The notes: a model not told the origin generated them from the letters alone. Positions 1 through 10,445 are shown, counted from the stretch's first letter. The stretch: DNA of 64,000 nucleotides from Actinomyces sp. 432 (GCF_009930875.1 NZ_CP025249.1:434001-498000), one strand, 5' to 3'. Translations and numbers: made by a program.

Positions 1-537
1 GGCCGTACGCTCAAGTATGAGGTCAACGACATCCGGGTCGTGCTGCCTACTGAAACTGAGTCGTTGAATAAGGTCCCTGGGGAGGACCTGGTCACTCTGA
101 TCACCTGCACCCCCTACGGAATCAACACCCACCGCTTGCTTGTTACTGGCACGCGCGTGCCGATGGACCCGGTGCAGGCGGCGGCAGAGAAGGCGGCGGC
201 TACGCCTGCACCTATGCGACCGTGGATGCTATGGCTGATCGGGGCAGTTGTCTTGATCCTTTCAGTTCTTGCAGTATCCGCCGGGCGTGCGGCGTGGCGC
301 CACGCGAAGCGCAGGCAGGTTGCGGGTGCTGAGGCTCGGACTGAGCCTGCGGCGCACGGAGACATCACTTCCGTACCTACAGGCGAGGGCACGGTTCCGG
401 AGGATCTAACCGAGTTCCTGTCCCCCTACCTGGAGGCGATGAAGGATCAGCGTAAGCCTTCAGCTGGTACGCAGGATAAAGCCGTATCATCCGGGCCTAA
501 TGACGAATCCCAATCTCCGTCCGGAAAGCATCCCTGA
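1..537 (+). CDS. Class C sortase, C-terminal part (cut by window edge)
   Basis: Class C sortases are membrane transpeptidases that link pilin subunits into covalent pili. The reading frame is open from base 1, so the true start lies outside the window. Visible are the active-site stretch TLITCTPYG with the catalytic Cys, followed after a few residues by the conserved Arg in NTHRLLVTG. A hydrophobic segment (MLWLIGAVVLILSVLAVSA) comes next, then a basic stop-transfer stretch and an acidic, polar cytoplasmic tail of about 80 residues. A C-terminal membrane anchor is typical of class C. The catalytic His should lie upstream of the window. Pilin genes would be expected upstream. The end overlaps the next gene by 38 bases. 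Confidence 0.85.
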   Translation, partial: GRTLKYEVNDIRVVLPTETESLNKVPGEDLVTLITCTPYGINTHRLLVTGTRVPMDPVQAAAEKAAATPAPMRPWMLWLIGAVVLILSVLAVSAGRAAWRHAKRRQVAGAEARTEPAAHGDITSVPTGEGTVPEDLTEFLSPYLEAMKDQRKPSAGTQDKAVSSGPNDESQSPSGKHP

Positions 538-1597
538 CGGCGCCCGGCGCCCCGGCGCCGCCCCGCGCCAGGGCGGGCGGCTGCGGCTCCTTGCGGGTGT
601 GCTCGCCCTCGGCTGCTTCGCGGGCGTTATCGGGGTCTGGTGGCTCTCGGTGGCGAACCCGACCGGTCAGGCCATGGAGCAGGCGGCCTTCGCCGGCTCG
701 TTGATAGGGGCGCGCTTCGTCTCCGACCACGCCCGCAGCCTGCTGCACATAGTCTCCCTCCCCGCAGCGATCGGGCTCGTGCTGGTAGTACTGGTGGGAG
801 CCCTATGGCGGGGCAGCAGGCGCAGGGCACTGTGGGCGGCGACCGCCGTCGTCGCCATCAATCTCTCCACCCAGGTGCTGAAGTACCTGGTCCTGTGGCG
901 CCCGGACTACGGGCTGTCCCAGCGGTTCGGCGGTATGAACACCCTGCCCTCCGGGCACACCGCGGTGGCGGCTTCCGCCGCGGTCGCCCTCATCCTGGTC
1001 ACCCGGCCTCAGTGGCGCTCGGGCGCGGCCGGGGCGGGGGCCCTACTGGCCGCCGCCATGGGCTACTCGACGCTCGTGTGCCAGTGGCATCGCCCCGGAG
1101 ACGTAATCGCCGCCCTGCTGCTGGCAACCGCATGGGGCTCCCTGGCGGTCGCCGGCGGCGCCTGGGCGGATGAGGAGGAGACCACAGCGGAGCCTGCCCG
1201 GACCCAGCAGGCCAGCACCCTGCGGGGACCCGCAACCGGACAGCCCCTACCCCCGCAGGCCGTCCTCCCGCAGGCGCCGGCGCCTCGCCGCCGCATGCCG
1301 GGACGCGCGCTCGGGCAACGCACGCCCGGCGCTGCCATCCTGCTCGGGCTCGGCATCCTCGCGGGTGCCGCGGCCCTGGTGCTGGCGGTGCTCAACTGGC
1401 AAGGCGTCATGGCTGCAGGCGGAACACCCACCCCCGCCACCATTCAGGCCCTGGGCCGTACCGGCACGTTCATCGCCTACGCGGCCGGGGCTGTGGGAAC
1501 TGTCGCCGTGGCCTGCACGGGCATGGGGGCGCTCGCCCTGCTCACCCCGCGGGAGGCCGGACAGGGCGGGGCGCTAACGCGCCCGTACGCGGGGTAG
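500..1597 (+). CDS. PAP2-family membrane phosphatase
   Basis: This 365-residue membrane protein carries the three phosphatidic-acid-phosphatase motifs: KYLVLWRP, then NTLPSGHT with the catalytic His, then the CQWHRPGD stretch with the second His and the Asp. These lie at roughly residues 130-205 between hydrophobic helices. Family members hydrolyse lipid phosphates such as undecaprenyl diphosphate at the outer membrane face. After residue 215 there is a Pro/Ala-rich linker and then two further predicted helices (about 273-300 and 318-345), an extension beyond the basic PAP2 fold. The ATG at 500 lies inside the sortase end, suggesting translational coupling. The true substrate cannot be told from sequence. 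Confidence 0.85.
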   Translation: MTNPNLRPESIPDGARRPGAAPRQGGRLRLLAGVLALGCFAGVIGVWWLSVANPTGQAMEQAAFAGSLIGARFVSDHARSLLHIVSLPAAIGLVLVVLVGALWRGSRRRALWAATAVVAINLSTQVLKYLVLWRPDYGLSQRFGGMNTLPSGHTAVAASAAVALILVTRPQWRSGAAGAGALLAAAMGYSTLVCQWHRPGDVIAALLLATAWGSLAVAGGAWADEEETTAEPARTQQASTLRGPATGQPLPPQAVLPQAPAPRRRMPGRALGQRTPGAAILLGLGILAGAAALVLAVLNWQGVMAAGGTPTPATIQALGRTGTFIAYAAGAVGTVAVACTGMGALALLTPREAGQGGALTRPYAG

Positions 1598-1682
1598 CGA
1601 CCGTGCGCCCGGGCGCGTGCTCGCGAGGCGGGGCCTCGCCCGAGTGACGGTGCGCAGCAGCGGCGGGTGGCACACTGGGGTT

Positions 1683-2198
1683 ATGGCTCTACCCCAGAAG
1701 CATCTCAGCAAGGACGAGGTTGTTGTGCGTCACATGCGCACGCACCCAAAGGTCCTGCTGTGGCGCATCATCGTTCTCCTCACCCTGCTCACCGCCGGTG
1801 TGGTGGCATCCGTGCTACTGCCGGACGCCGATTGGCGTACCGGCGTGGTGATCGCCCTGTGGGTCGTCATCCTGGTGGCCTTGGTCCCTCTTTTCATCCT
1901 GCCCTGGCTGCGCTGGTTGGCGACTACCTACACCGTCACCTCCAAGCGTGTTATCACCCGCGCCGGCATCCTCAACAAAACTGGCCACGATCTACCCCTT
2001 TCCCGCATCTCAGACGTCCAGCAGGAGCGGACCATCACCGACCGCCTATTCGGTTGCGGCAGCCTCTCCCTGCAGACCAGTGCGGATGAGCCCCTCGTGC
2101 TAGTGGACGTTCCCGATGTGGAAATGGTGCAGGTGGAGATCGCCAACCTCCTCTTCCACGACGTCGAGGGCGCTATCAACGCCGATCCCGACGACTGA
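1683..2198 (+). CDS. Bacterial PH-domain (YdbS/YdbT-like) membrane protein
   Basis: This 171-residue protein has two membrane helices (about residues 26-45 and 53-75) followed by a bacterial PH_2 domain. The domain contains the characteristic TTYTVTSKRVITRAGIL stretch and the later basic/Asp-rich segment around SRISDVQQERTITDRLFG. Such proteins are common in Actinobacteria; their molecular role is unknown. I chose the ATG at 1683 because the homologous region starts there (MALPQKHLSKDEVVVRHMRTHP); the longer frame from 1617 adds only unlikely sequence. It converges with the histidine kinase on the other strand. Confidence 0.8.
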   Translation: MALPQKHLSKDEVVVRHMRTHPKVLLWRIIVLLTLLTAGVVASVLLPDADWRTGVVIALWVVILVALVPLFILPWLRWLATTYTVTSKRVITRAGILNKTGHDLPLSRISDVQQERTITDRLFGCGSLSLQTSADEPLVLVDVPDVEMVQVEIANLLFHDVEGAINADPDD

Positions 2199-2247
2199 GC
2201 TCGTGCGGCGCGTGGATGTGCCCGCGGGGCCGACGCCCGGCAGCGCA

Positions 2248-4026
2248 CTATGACGGCAGGGAAGTCGGCAGCGTCACCGTGAAGGTGGTGCCGTGATCCT
2301 CGGCGCCGGTACGCGAGTCCACGGTCAGGCTGCCGTGGTGCGACTGCACAATCGCCAGCGCGATACTCATGCCCAGGCCGGTGGAGCCGGTGCGTCGTTC
2401 CCTGGAGGCGTCACCCCTGGCGAAGCGCTCAAACAGGCGCTCACGCACGGTCGGATCAATGCCCGGACCGTCGTCGGCAACCTTGATCACCAGCGTATCG
2501 CCGTCGCCGCGGGAGAGGATGACTTGCACGTGGCTGCCAGCAGGCGTGTGCACGCGGGCATTGGCCAGCAGGTTAACCATCACCTGCCGCAGCCGCGCCT
2601 CATCGCCTACAACCAGCGTCGGCTCGGGCACGAATTCCTCCGCGGCCTGCTGGGACAGCCCGGCAGGCGGCTCAAGAACTGCCAGATCCAGGTCCCACAC
2701 GTGCTCGGGGCCGGCGGCGCGCGCATCAGCGACCGTGTCAAGCAGAATCTCCACTAGATCGACTTCCGCGTGCTCCAGATCGCGCCCGGCATCCAGGCGG
2801 GCCAGTAGCAGCAGGTCCTCCACCAGTGCCGTCATCCGCACCGACTCCGAGTGCACGCGCTCCAGGGCGTGCACGGCCTCCTCCGGCAGCACGGCGTCGG
2901 CGCCGCTACGCTGAATCAACTCGGTGTAGCCGCGAATGGAGGCCAACGGTGTGCGCAGCTCATGCGAGGCGTCGGCAACGAACTGGCGCACCTGCGTCTC
3001 ACTGCGCTGACGCGCCGTCAGTGCCTCATCAACATGCCCCAGCAGGGTGTTCAGGGCATTGCCGACCTGCCCGACCTCCTGGGAGGAGGCAACGTCGACG
3101 GCGTCGACCCGCTCGCGAATGCTTACTTCGCCGCGCGCGAGCGGCTGCGAGGCAACCCGCTCAGCCGTGCCTGCGACTCGCTCCAGCGGAGCCAGCGCCG
3201 TCCGCACCAGCGCCCTGCCCGCCAGCGCGGCGATCACCGCCCCGATGATGGCGATCAGGAGCTGCGCCAGCAGCTGGGCGCGGACCAGCTTCTCATCACT
3301 GCTGGTGGACAGGCCCGTTACTACTACATCTCCGCTGGCGGAGTCCTCGGTGACCAGCACGCGGTAGTCTCCCAGCGAACCGACCGACACCGTTACCGGC
3401 TCCCCGGTGACCTCCAGCGACAACAGGGCCTGGCACTCCGCATCGGTGAGTATGCGGTAGTTGCCGTCGTCGTCGATGTAGCCCGCCTTGACGGTGGAGA
3501 CGGCCGAACCGGTTGCGCCTCCCGCGCCTGCGGAAGCGTCGGCGTCACTGCCGCCACCGCGCTCACCGGAGGCGATCACCGTTAGGGTGCCGGTGGACTG
3601 GCCGACCGCATCCAGGCCGATAGGTACGGCGTTGCTGGGGGCTGCCGACCGCGAATCGTCATCCCCGGGGGACTGGGGGCTGGAGGACAGCCTCGGATCC
3701 TGGACCGGGGCGGCGCCCACGGGGGCGGCCGCCTGACGGCGGGCGGCGACCCGCTCGGAGGCCGCCGCGAGCTGCTCGTCCAGGCGATCGGTCAGTGCGT
3801 GGCGCAGCAAAAGTGTGGACAGCGCCCCGATGCTGCCGGCCATGACCAGGACGATGCCGATAACGCCGGCCACGAGCCGGGTTCGCAGACTGCGGGGTGC
3901 CAGCTGCCGTCGGCCGAGCGGGCCGCTTGCGGCGCCCGCCCCAGCCCCTCCGGAGGCGCGCCGACAGCGCCACCCGCCCTTGGGGGTGCCGTCGGAGTTG
4001 CTGGCAGAGTTGCTAGCGGTCCGCAT
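2248..4026 (-). CDS. Sensor histidine kinase, OmpR/PhoR class
   Basis: This is a 592-residue membrane sensor kinase. A basic N-terminus is followed by a first helix (about 50-75), an extracytoplasmic sensor region (76-250) rich in Ala/Gly/Ser, a second helix (253-275), a HAMP linker, and the dimerisation/phosphoacceptor helix with DASHELRTPLAS, so His355 is the predicted phosphoacceptor. The ATPase domain has an N box (MVNLLANARVHTP), a DDGPGI box (about 518) and GSTGLGMSIA (about 547). It lies directly behind its response regulator with a 15-base gap. The layout resembles mycobacterial TcrXY/PhoPR-type systems; the signal is unknown. Confidence 0.9.
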   Translation of the reverse strand: MRTASNSASNSDGTPKGGWRCRRASGGAGAGAASGPLGRRQLAPRSLRTRLVAGVIGIVLVMAGSIGALSTLLLRHALTDRLDEQLAAASERVAARRQAAAPVGAAPVQDPRLSSSPQSPGDDDSRSAAPSNAVPIGLDAVGQSTGTLTVIASGERGGGSDADASAGAGGATGSAVSTVKAGYIDDDGNYRILTDAECQALLSLEVTGEPVTVSVGSLGDYRVLVTEDSASGDVVVTGLSTSSDEKLVRAQLLAQLLIAIIGAVIAALAGRALVRTALAPLERVAGTAERVASQPLARGEVSIRERVDAVDVASSQEVGQVGNALNTLLGHVDEALTARQRSETQVRQFVADASHELRTPLASIRGYTELIQRSGADAVLPEEAVHALERVHSESVRMTALVEDLLLLARLDAGRDLEHAEVDLVEILLDTVADARAAGPEHVWDLDLAVLEPPAGLSQQAAEEFVPEPTLVVGDEARLRQVMVNLLANARVHTPAGSHVQVILSRGDGDTLVIKVADDGPGIDPTVRERLFERFARGDASRERRTGSTGLGMSIALAIVQSHHGSLTVDSRTGAEDHGTTFTVTLPTSLPS

Positions 4027-4041
4027 GTGTGCCCGCCGCGG

Positions 4042-4782
4042 CTACTGGCCGGCAGCCGGCTTGAGCACGTAGCCGACTCCACGCATAGTGTGGATCATGG
4101 GCTCGCGGCCCTTGTCGATCTTGCGGCGCAGGTAGGAGATGTACAACTCCACGATGTTGGCCTGCCCGCCGAAGTCGTAGTTCCAAACGCGGTCGAGGAT
4201 CTGCGGCTTGGACAGCACACGGCGCGGGTTGCGCATCAGGTAGCGCAGCAGCTCGAACTCGGTGGCGGTCAGGCGGATCTCGTCATCGCCGCGCCACACC
4301 TCGTGAGAGTCCTCATCCATGCGCAGGTCGCCGACCTCCAGCACGTTGGCGGGCTTGTCGGCGCCGGCACCGGAGCGCCGCAGCAGGGCGCGCAGCCGGG
4401 CGACGACCTCCTCCAGGGAGAAGGGCTTGGTGACATAGTCGTCGCCTCCGGCGGTGAGCCCCGCCACGCGGTCCTCGACGGCGTCCTTGGCGGTCAGGAA
4501 CAGGACGGGAACGGTGGGCTGGTGGCCGTGGATACGGCGCATGACCTCCATGCCGTCGAAGTCGGGCAGCATGATGTCCAGTACGACAACGTCCGGGTCG
4601 ATCTCCTGGGCAACGCGGACCGCGGCCCGGCCGGTGCCGGCGGTGGTCACCTCCCAGCCCTCATAGCGCAGTGCGGAGGCGAGCAGATCGGCGAGGGTCT
4701 GCTCGTCGTCTACAACTAGCACGCGTATGGGGGAGCCGTCAGGGCGGGTGAGGGTCTCGGCGGAGGTGCTCATGCGCTTCAT
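4042..4782 (-). CDS. OmpR-family response regulator
   Basis: This 246-residue regulator has a receiver domain (residues 18-135) and a winged-helix DNA-binding domain (about 148-242). The receiver has acidic Asp25/Asp26, phosphoacceptor Asp69 in VVVLDIMLP, Thr97 and Lys119 in YVTKPF. The C-terminal domain has the trans_reg_C signature (EFELLRYLMRNPRRVLSK ... ISYLRRKID ... RGVGYVLK). It is transcribed together with, and ahead of, the kinase 2248-4026. Its closest visible resemblance is to actinobacterial PhoP/TcrX-type regulators; regulon not deducible. Start is ATG at 4782 or the in-frame ATG at 4773; no convincing ribosome site separates them. Confidence 0.9.
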   Translation of the reverse strand: MKRMSTSAETLTRPDGSPIRVLVVDDEQTLADLLASALRYEGWEVTTAGTGRAAVRVAQEIDPDVVVLDIMLPDFDGMEVMRRIHGHQPTVPVLFLTAKDAVEDRVAGLTAGGDDYVTKPFSLEEVVARLRALLRRSGAGADKPANVLEVGDLRMDEDSHEVWRGDDEIRLTATEFELLRYLMRNPRRVLSKPQILDRVWNYDFGGQANIVELYISYLRRKIDKGREPMIHTMRGVGYVLKPAAGQ

Positions 4783-4984
4783 TGAACACGCCTATTCTGT
4801 GGTGAACCTGTGAGCTGTGAGGGGGGGCACCTCAGCGGTGTGACCGTCTTCCGCAACGCAAGTTCGTTATATGCCGAACTCATGTGGCAGCATGGGTGAA
4901 GAGGCTGGTTGGGTCGAACCCTGATCGTCCGGCGCAGCATCCAGCCACAGGATCCCCTTTGTCAACCAATCCCGCGGGAGCGTA

Positions 4985-6334
4985 ATGGACTACGTCGATG
5001 GTAACGAGCGCCGATTCGGTGCCGAGGACCTTTTCTTCTCAACCACAGATGCTAAGGGTATCATCCGCAGCACAAACCGGGTGTTCGACACGCTGTCCCG
5101 GTACAGTGCCGAGCAACTCGTCGGTGCTCCGCACAACATCATCCGTCATGACGACATGCCGGCGGGCGCTTTCCGGCTCATGTGGGATGAACTCGAGCAG
5201 GGACGTCCCGCCTGCGTCTACGTGCTGAACCGGGCCAAGGACGGCCTGGACTACTGGGTCTTCGCCACCGTGGCGCCCTTGTCCGAGGGCTACCTATCGG
5301 TACGTGTACGCCCGAGCAACCATGCCCTGTTCACCCCGGTCAAGCAGATGTACGCCCGGGTGCGCGCCGCTGAACGCGAGTACGCCGCGCAGGGGCACAG
5401 TCGTCGCGAGGTCGGACAATACGGTGCCCAACTCCTGAGCGAAGAGCTGAGTGAGGCGCACTTCCGCGGGCTTTACCCCTTCGCCAGGGCTGCTCTGCCA
5501 CGGGAGCTGGCGCTGCTGGTGGCAGAGGGAGTAAAGGTTCCGGTCCGCACCGCATCCGACAGTCCCATGTCCACCATTCTGTCCGCCATGGCCGCGATTG
5601 AGCGGGACACCGACGAACTGGTCCAGCAACTCGGCGAATATCAAGACCTCATCAATAGCCTGGGATCATGGTCGACGGGGGTCCGATCCATAACCGACCG
5701 TGCCGACCGGGTGGGTTCCATGGTCACGGAGGCGACCAGTCCCGACCGGGAGTCCTCGGTGCCCGCAGTCTCCGCGCGGGTCAGGGAACGCAGCGCTCGA
5801 GCCGTTGAGCTGCTGCAGCAGCTCAACGGCTCCCTGGCAGCTTTGTATGAGATGGCGTCCGAGGTGCGTTTCCGCGCATCACTGATGCGCCTGCACACCT
5901 TGATGACGGGCGTCTTTGCCGCCGCGGTTCTTGATGGGGAGGACAGCGACTCCAGCACGGCGATCGGCGACCTCGCCGAGGCGCTTCTGGCAGATCTGGA
6001 GCCGTTGGTGCCATCGTGCCAGAACGCCGCGGATCTGGTGGAGCGCCTGGATACGGACATGCGTTCGGTAGTGTCCGATCTGGACCGGATCAATCGCCCG
6101 TTTCAGCGTTGGATTCGCGCCCTCCAGGACGAGGGCGCGCTGCCGCTGGATGAGGATGTTGATGTCCAGGCGCTTCTTCATGAGGCGGTGGAGCTGAGCG
6201 ATACGGGGTTCCCGGAGACGTCCTCCCTGGCTGAATTGGCGGCCAAGGCGCGTGGTGCAGTCGTTACCCTGGATGCGTCCGCTATCCGCGACCGCGTGGC
6301 GACGGTCCGCGAGGCGCTGGCAAGAATGCCTTGA
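4985..6334 (+). CDS. PAS-domain protein, Aer-like sensor without output domain
   Basis: This 449-residue soluble protein starts with an Aer-type PAS domain (about residues 15-110). It contains the STTDAKGIIRSTNRVF start and a GAPHNIIRHDDMPAGAFRLMW stretch, which in aerotaxis receptors contributes to FAD binding. The remaining 330 residues look helical and contain no chemotaxis signalling hairpin, kinase, GGDEF or DNA-binding domain that I can recognise. ATG at 4985 follows a GGGAG element. No chemotaxis or flagellar genes are in the window. It may be a redox/oxygen sensor with a novel helical output, possibly protein-protein. It lies divergent to the two-component operon. Confidence 0.7.
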   Translation: MDYVDGNERRFGAEDLFFSTTDAKGIIRSTNRVFDTLSRYSAEQLVGAPHNIIRHDDMPAGAFRLMWDELEQGRPACVYVLNRAKDGLDYWVFATVAPLSEGYLSVRVRPSNHALFTPVKQMYARVRAAEREYAAQGHSRREVGQYGAQLLSEELSEAHFRGLYPFARAALPRELALLVAEGVKVPVRTASDSPMSTILSAMAAIERDTDELVQQLGEYQDLINSLGSWSTGVRSITDRADRVGSMVTEATSPDRESSVPAVSARVRERSARAVELLQQLNGSLAALYEMASEVRFRASLMRLHTLMTGVFAAAVLDGEDSDSSTAIGDLAEALLADLEPLVPSCQNAADLVERLDTDMRSVVSDLDRINRPFQRWIRALQDEGALPLDEDVDVQALLHEAVELSDTGFPETSSLAELAAKARGAVVTLDASAIRDRVATVREALARMP

Positions 6335-6497
6335 GTCATAGTGGTCGTCGCGACACCGTTGTGTTGCTGTCAACTGAGATACGTTAACCTCACCATGGGT
6401 CGGGTCCCATCCCGCTCCCGCCGTCACCTCTGAGGGAGCGTGGCGGTCGTGACGTCTCACCCCAGGGTGTCCATGGTCTGCATAAGAAAGGTCGCTT

Positions 6498-9452
6498 GTG
6501 TCCACCAAGCTCGTCATCGTCGAGTCCCCCAACAAGGTCCGCTCCATTGCCGGATACCTGGGCAAGGACTTCGACGTCGAGGCCTCGGTCGGCCATATTC
6601 GTGACCTGGCCCAGCCGTCCGAGCTGCCCGCAGCCGAGAAGAAGGGCCCGTACAGCAAGTTCGCTGTCGACGTAACCGACGGATTCAAGCCCTACTACGT
6701 GGTCAACCCAGACAAGAAAAAGACGGTCACGCAGCTGCGCAAGGCCCTCAAGGACGCCGACGAGCTCTACCTGGCCACCGATGATGACCGCGAGGGGGAG
6801 GCCATCGCCTGGCACCTGCTGGAGGTGCTCAAGCCCAAGGTGCCGGTCAAGCGCATGACCTTCACCGAGATCACCAAGGAGGCAGTCACCCGCGCCCTGA
6901 GCAACACGCGTGACCTGGACACGCACCGGGTGGACGCCCAGGAGACCCGCCGCATCCTGGACCGGCTGGTCGGCTACGAGGTCAGCCCCGTGCTGTGGCG
7001 CAAGGTGCGTGCCGGCCTGTCCGCCGGGCGCGTGCAGTCGGTGGCCACGCGCCTGGTGGTCGAGCGTGAGCGCGAGCGCATGGCCTTCAAGCCCGCCGGC
7101 TACTGGGGAGTGGAGGCCCAGCTGTCCACCGACCTGGCCGCCGGCAGCTCACTGCGGCCCACCGCGGTGGACAGCTCGTTCACTGCGCGCCTGACCGCCC
7201 TGGACGGACGGCGCGTGGCCACAGGACGTGACTTCACCGACGCCGGGGTACTGCGGCCTGCCGCCGTCAAGGCGGGAACCGTGCACCTGCACGAGGGGGC
7301 CGCTCGCGCCGTCGCCGACGCCATCACCCGCGCCGTGCCGCGCGTTGCCGAGGTGGAGGACAAGCCCTACCGGCGGCGCCCGGCGGCACCCTTCACCACC
7401 TCCACCCTGCAGCAGGAGGCGAGCCGCAAGCTGCGCATGAACCCGCGCGAGACCATGCGGGTGGCGCAGGCCCTGTATGAGAACGGCTTCATCACTTACA
7501 TGCGTACCGACTCCACGGTGCTGTCCGGGCAGGCCGTCGCCGCCGCTCGCAGTCAGGTGGCCGAGCTGTACGGCGCGGAGTACGTCGCGCCGAAGCCGCG
7601 CGTGTACGCCACCAAGACCAAGGGTGCCCAGGAGGCCCACGAGGCGATCCGGCCCGCCGGCGACCACTTCCGCACCCCCGCCCAGGTGTCCGGCCAGCTT
7701 ACCGGCGCCCAGTTCCGACTGTACGAGCTGATCTGGCGGCGCACGGTCGCCTCCCAGATGGCCGATGCCACCGGCTCCACGGCTACCGTGCGGGTGGACG
7801 TGCCGCTGCGCCCCGCGGACGGCGGCTCCCGCGATGCCGGCATTACCTTCAGCACTGCCTCCCTCAGCGCCTCGGGCACAGTCATCACCTTCCGTGGCTT
7901 CCTGGCCGCATACGAGGAGGGGCGTGATGCTGAGCGCTACGAGTCGGAGAACACGCCCGCGGTGGCGGGCAGCGCCGATGCCGCTGCGGCGGGTGAGGGC
8001 GCCGGAGCCGGCGGGGCCGCCGCCGCGAAGGCGGGCAAGGACCGGGAGGTGCGCCTGCCGGCCATGATCGCCGGGCAGGAGCTGGCCGCACTGGCTGCCG
8101 AGGCCGCCGGGCACGAGACCACGCCGCCGCCCCGCTACACGGAGGCCTCCCTGGTCAAGGCCCTGGAGGAGCGGGAGATCGGCCGGCCGTCCACGTACGC
8201 CTCCATCATGTCCACCATCTCCGACCGCGGTTACGTTGAGCACCGTGGCCAGGCACTGGTGCCCACCTGGCTGGCCTTCGCGGTTACCCGGCTGCTGGAA
8301 GAGAACTTCAGCGAGCTGGTCGATTACGACTTCACCGCCTCCATGGAGGCAGACCTGGACCGTATCGCCTCCGGCGAGGAGGACCGGGTCGACTGGCTCA
8401 CCCACTTCTACTACGGGCCGCAGGGGCAGGCGGGTGCGGGCGTGAACGACGCTGCGGCGTCGGGACCGGCGCCCGCGGCAGCGGGGCCTGCGGGGGAGAG
8501 CCAGGGGCTCAAGGCCCTGGTTGACGGGCTGGGTGAGATCGATGCCCGCGCCGTCAACTCTATTGACATCGGTGAGGGCATCACCCTGCGCGTGGGCCGC
8601 TACGGGCCCTACCTGGAGGACGCCGAGGGCAAACGCGCCAATGTGCCCGGCGATCTGGCGCCCGACGAGCTAACCGTGGCCAAGGCGCAGGAGTTGTTCA
8701 TCCGCGCTGCCGATGACGGGCGCGAACTCGGCACCGACCCGTCCACCGGGCACACCATCGTGGCTAAGGATGGCCGTTACGGCCCCTATGTCACCGAGAT
8801 CCTGCCTGAGCCGGAGACCGGTGAGGCGGAGGCTGCGGCCGGCTCGGCGTCGTCGAGGAGCGGTGCCAAGACTGCCCGCCGGGCCCGGAAGGGACCCAAG
8901 CCGCGTACTGCCTCACTGTTTAAGTCGATGGACTTGGCCACCGTTACCTTGGAACAGGCCCTCGACTTGTTGAGCCTGCCGCGCGTGGTTGGCCAGGACG
9001 CCGAAGGTGTTGACATCACGGCGCAGAACGGTCGCTACGGGCCCTACCTGAAGCGGGGCACTGACTCGCGCTCCTTGGAGAGCGAGGAGCAGCTGTTCAC
9101 GGTGACCCTGGAGCAGGCGCTGGAGCTGTTCGCCCAGCCCAAGCGGCGCCGTGGTCAGGCGGCTGCCCGCGGCCCCCTGCGGGAACTCGGCACCGATCCG
9201 GCCACGGGGCGTCCGGTGGTGATCAAGGACGGCCGCTTCGGCCCGTACTTCACCGATGGGGAGACGAACGTGACGCTGCGTCGTGATGATGACCCGGCCA
9301 CGGTCACTCCCGAGCGCGCCTATGAGCTGCTGGCGGAGAAGCGCGCTAAGGGGCCGGCCAAGAAGCGCACTACCCGTAAGACCACGGCGAAGAGAACCAC
9401 TGCCAAGAGGCCGACCGCGAAGAAGTCCACCACCAGTAAAACGAGCGGCTGA
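6498..9452 (+). CDS. topA: DNA topoisomerase I
   Basis: This is a 984-residue type IA topoisomerase that relaxes negative supercoils by single-strand passage. The N-terminal Toprim domain begins with [19 protein letters not shown] and has the acidic [15 protein letters not shown] motif. The nucleophile is Tyr334 in [12 protein letters not shown]. The C-terminal third lacks Cys4 zinc fingers and instead has several repeats around GRYGPYL/GRFGPYF, ending in a Lys/Thr-rich tail ([17 protein letters not shown]), as is usual in Actinobacteria. Start is the GTG at 6498 beside [11 protein letters not shown] hairpin terminator lies downstream at 9618-9650. Confidence 0.97.
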   Translation: MSTKLVIVESPNKVRSIAGYLGKDFDVEASVGHIRDLAQPSELPAAEKKGPYSKFAVDVTDGFKPYYVVNPDKKKTVTQLRKALKDADELYLATDDDREGEAIAWHLLEVLKPKVPVKRMTFTEITKEAVTRALSNTRDLDTHRVDAQETRRILDRLVGYEVSPVLWRKVRAGLSAGRVQSVATRLVVERERERMAFKPAGYWGVEAQLSTDLAAGSSLRPTAVDSSFTARLTALDGRRVATGRDFTDAGVLRPAAVKAGTVHLHEGAARAVADAITRAVPRVAEVEDKPYRRRPAAPFTTSTLQQEASRKLRMNPRETMRVAQALYENGFITYMRTDSTVLSGQAVAAARSQVAELYGAEYVAPKPRVYATKTKGAQEAHEAIRPAGDHFRTPAQVSGQLTGAQFRLYELIWRRTVASQMADATGSTATVRVDVPLRPADGGSRDAGITFSTASLSASGTVITFRGFLAAYEEGRDAERYESENTPAVAGSADAAAAGEGAGAGGAAAAKAGKDREVRLPAMIAGQELAALAAEAAGHETTPPPRYTEASLVKALEEREIGRPSTYASIMSTISDRGYVEHRGQALVPTWLAFAVTRLLEENFSELVDYDFTASMEADLDRIASGEEDRVDWLTHFYYGPQGQAGAGVNDAAASGPAPAAAGPAGESQGLKALVDGLGEIDARAVNSIDIGEGITLRVGRYGPYLEDAEGKRANVPGDLAPDELTVAKAQELFIRAADDGRELGTDPSTGHTIVAKDGRYGPYVTEILPEPETGEAEAAAGSASSRSGAKTARRARKGPKPRTASLFKSMDLATVTLEQALDLLSLPRVVGQDAEGVDITAQNGRYGPYLKRGTDSRSLESEEQLFTVTLEQALELFAQPKRRRGQAAARGPLRELGTDPATGRPVVIKDGRFGPYFTDGETNVTLRRDDDPATVTPERAYELLAEKRAKGPAKKRTTRKTTAKRTTAKRPTAKKSTTSKTSG

Positions 9453-9617
9453 ATCAGGCTGCCTGGCTCGCCGGCTCACCGCACTTTGGGGTGTGGTTGC
9501 GGCGGGGTTGCCCGGGAGTCGGTCGGATCGGTGGACATCCTGGCTGAGACTTCAGCAGCCGCTCCGGACGTGCTGTCATGAAAAACGGTGCGAGTCGGGA
9601 CGCCTCCGAATAATGCG

Positions 9618-9650
9618 GCAGCCTGTGACCCGACTCCGGCCACAGGCTGC
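9618..9650. terminator. Hairpin between convergent topA and CPBP gene
   Basis: The arms GCAGCCTGTG and CACAGGCTGC form a perfect 10-bp stem around a 13-base loop. It sits between the convergent genes ending at 9452 and 9693, so it may end transcription from both sides. No T tract follows. Confidence 0.6.
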
Positions 9651-9692
9651 AATGTGGGCGCCGCTGAGGACGCCTTGGCTTGTTAGGCGCTG

Positions 9693-10445
9693 TTAGGCGC
9701 TCTGAGAAGGTGCAATCGCCTCCTGCTTCCGCCTCTTGAGGATGAGGACGAGCGTGATGACGAATTCAACCACCGTAAGCGCCCCCATGGCGATGCTGAT
9801 GGCAGGAATCTTCACGGGCGCATCACTCAGAAGGATGTAGTCCCACAGGAAGTGGGCGGTTACCAGCAGGCCGATGCTCTTGGTGTAGTCGTACATGAGC
9901 GCGTAGAACAGTCCGGCGATGAAGGTTGACACCAGCTGCGACAGTGTGCCGGTCAGGGGCTGCCCGGCGAGGATATTCACCGCGTGGAGCAGGCTGAACA
10001 TGGTTGCGGAGACGAGCAGGGCGCCGTTGACGCGCCTGCCGTTGGGCTCACCCAAGTAGGCGGTGTAAAGGACGCGGCGGAACATTGTCTCCTCTGCAAG
10101 TCCCACCAGGAACGCCACCGCCAGCGGCGTCATGAATGCGGCGCTCAGCTGCCCGTTAGTCAGTAGGTAGTAGGCCGCCATGCCGACGACCGGCACAAAG
10201 ATCACCAGGAAGAGCGTGTAGCTCCTCGGACCGGTGGGAGCGGGCAGCTGCTTTCGCAGAGCGAGGAAGCAGCCGACCGCGCCCAGGGCCAGCAGGCAGA
10301 AGAACGGAAGCATGGCCCTCGCATAACCGGGATCGTTGTAACTCGTGTTGAAGAGGTGGCGAACGGTCAGGTTCGCGATCCCCATGGCGAGGATGTAGAG
10401 GAGGGAGGATTTGAGCGCGGCGCGCGCGGTGTCGGTCTTTGGCAT
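9693..10445 (-). CDS. CPBP-family intramembrane metalloprotease
   Basis: This 250-residue protein has about seven hydrophobic segments. It carries the CPBP (Abi) motifs: the Glu pair in GLAEETMFRR (near residue 117), the His in SLLHAVNIL, and the final AHFLWDYILL with a His that would complete the metal site. Family members resemble CAAX proteases; in bacteria they act in membrane protein processing, bacteriocin immunity or unknown roles. An AAGGAGG ribosome site precedes the ATG at 10445. No bacteriocin gene is next to it. Only a gene-poor, repeat-rich stretch lies upstream. Confidence 0.85.
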   Translation of the reverse strand: MPKTDTARAALKSSLLYILAMGIANLTVRHLFNTSYNDPGYARAMLPFFCLLALGAVGCFLALRKQLPAPTGPRSYTLFLVIFVPVVGMAAYYLLTNGQLSAAFMTPLAVAFLVGLAEETMFRRVLYTAYLGEPNGRRVNGALLVSATMFSLLHAVNILAGQPLTGTLSQLVSTFIAGLFYALMYDYTKSIGLLVTAHFLWDYILLSDAPVKIPAISIAMGALTVVEFVITLVLILKRRKQEAIAPSQSA

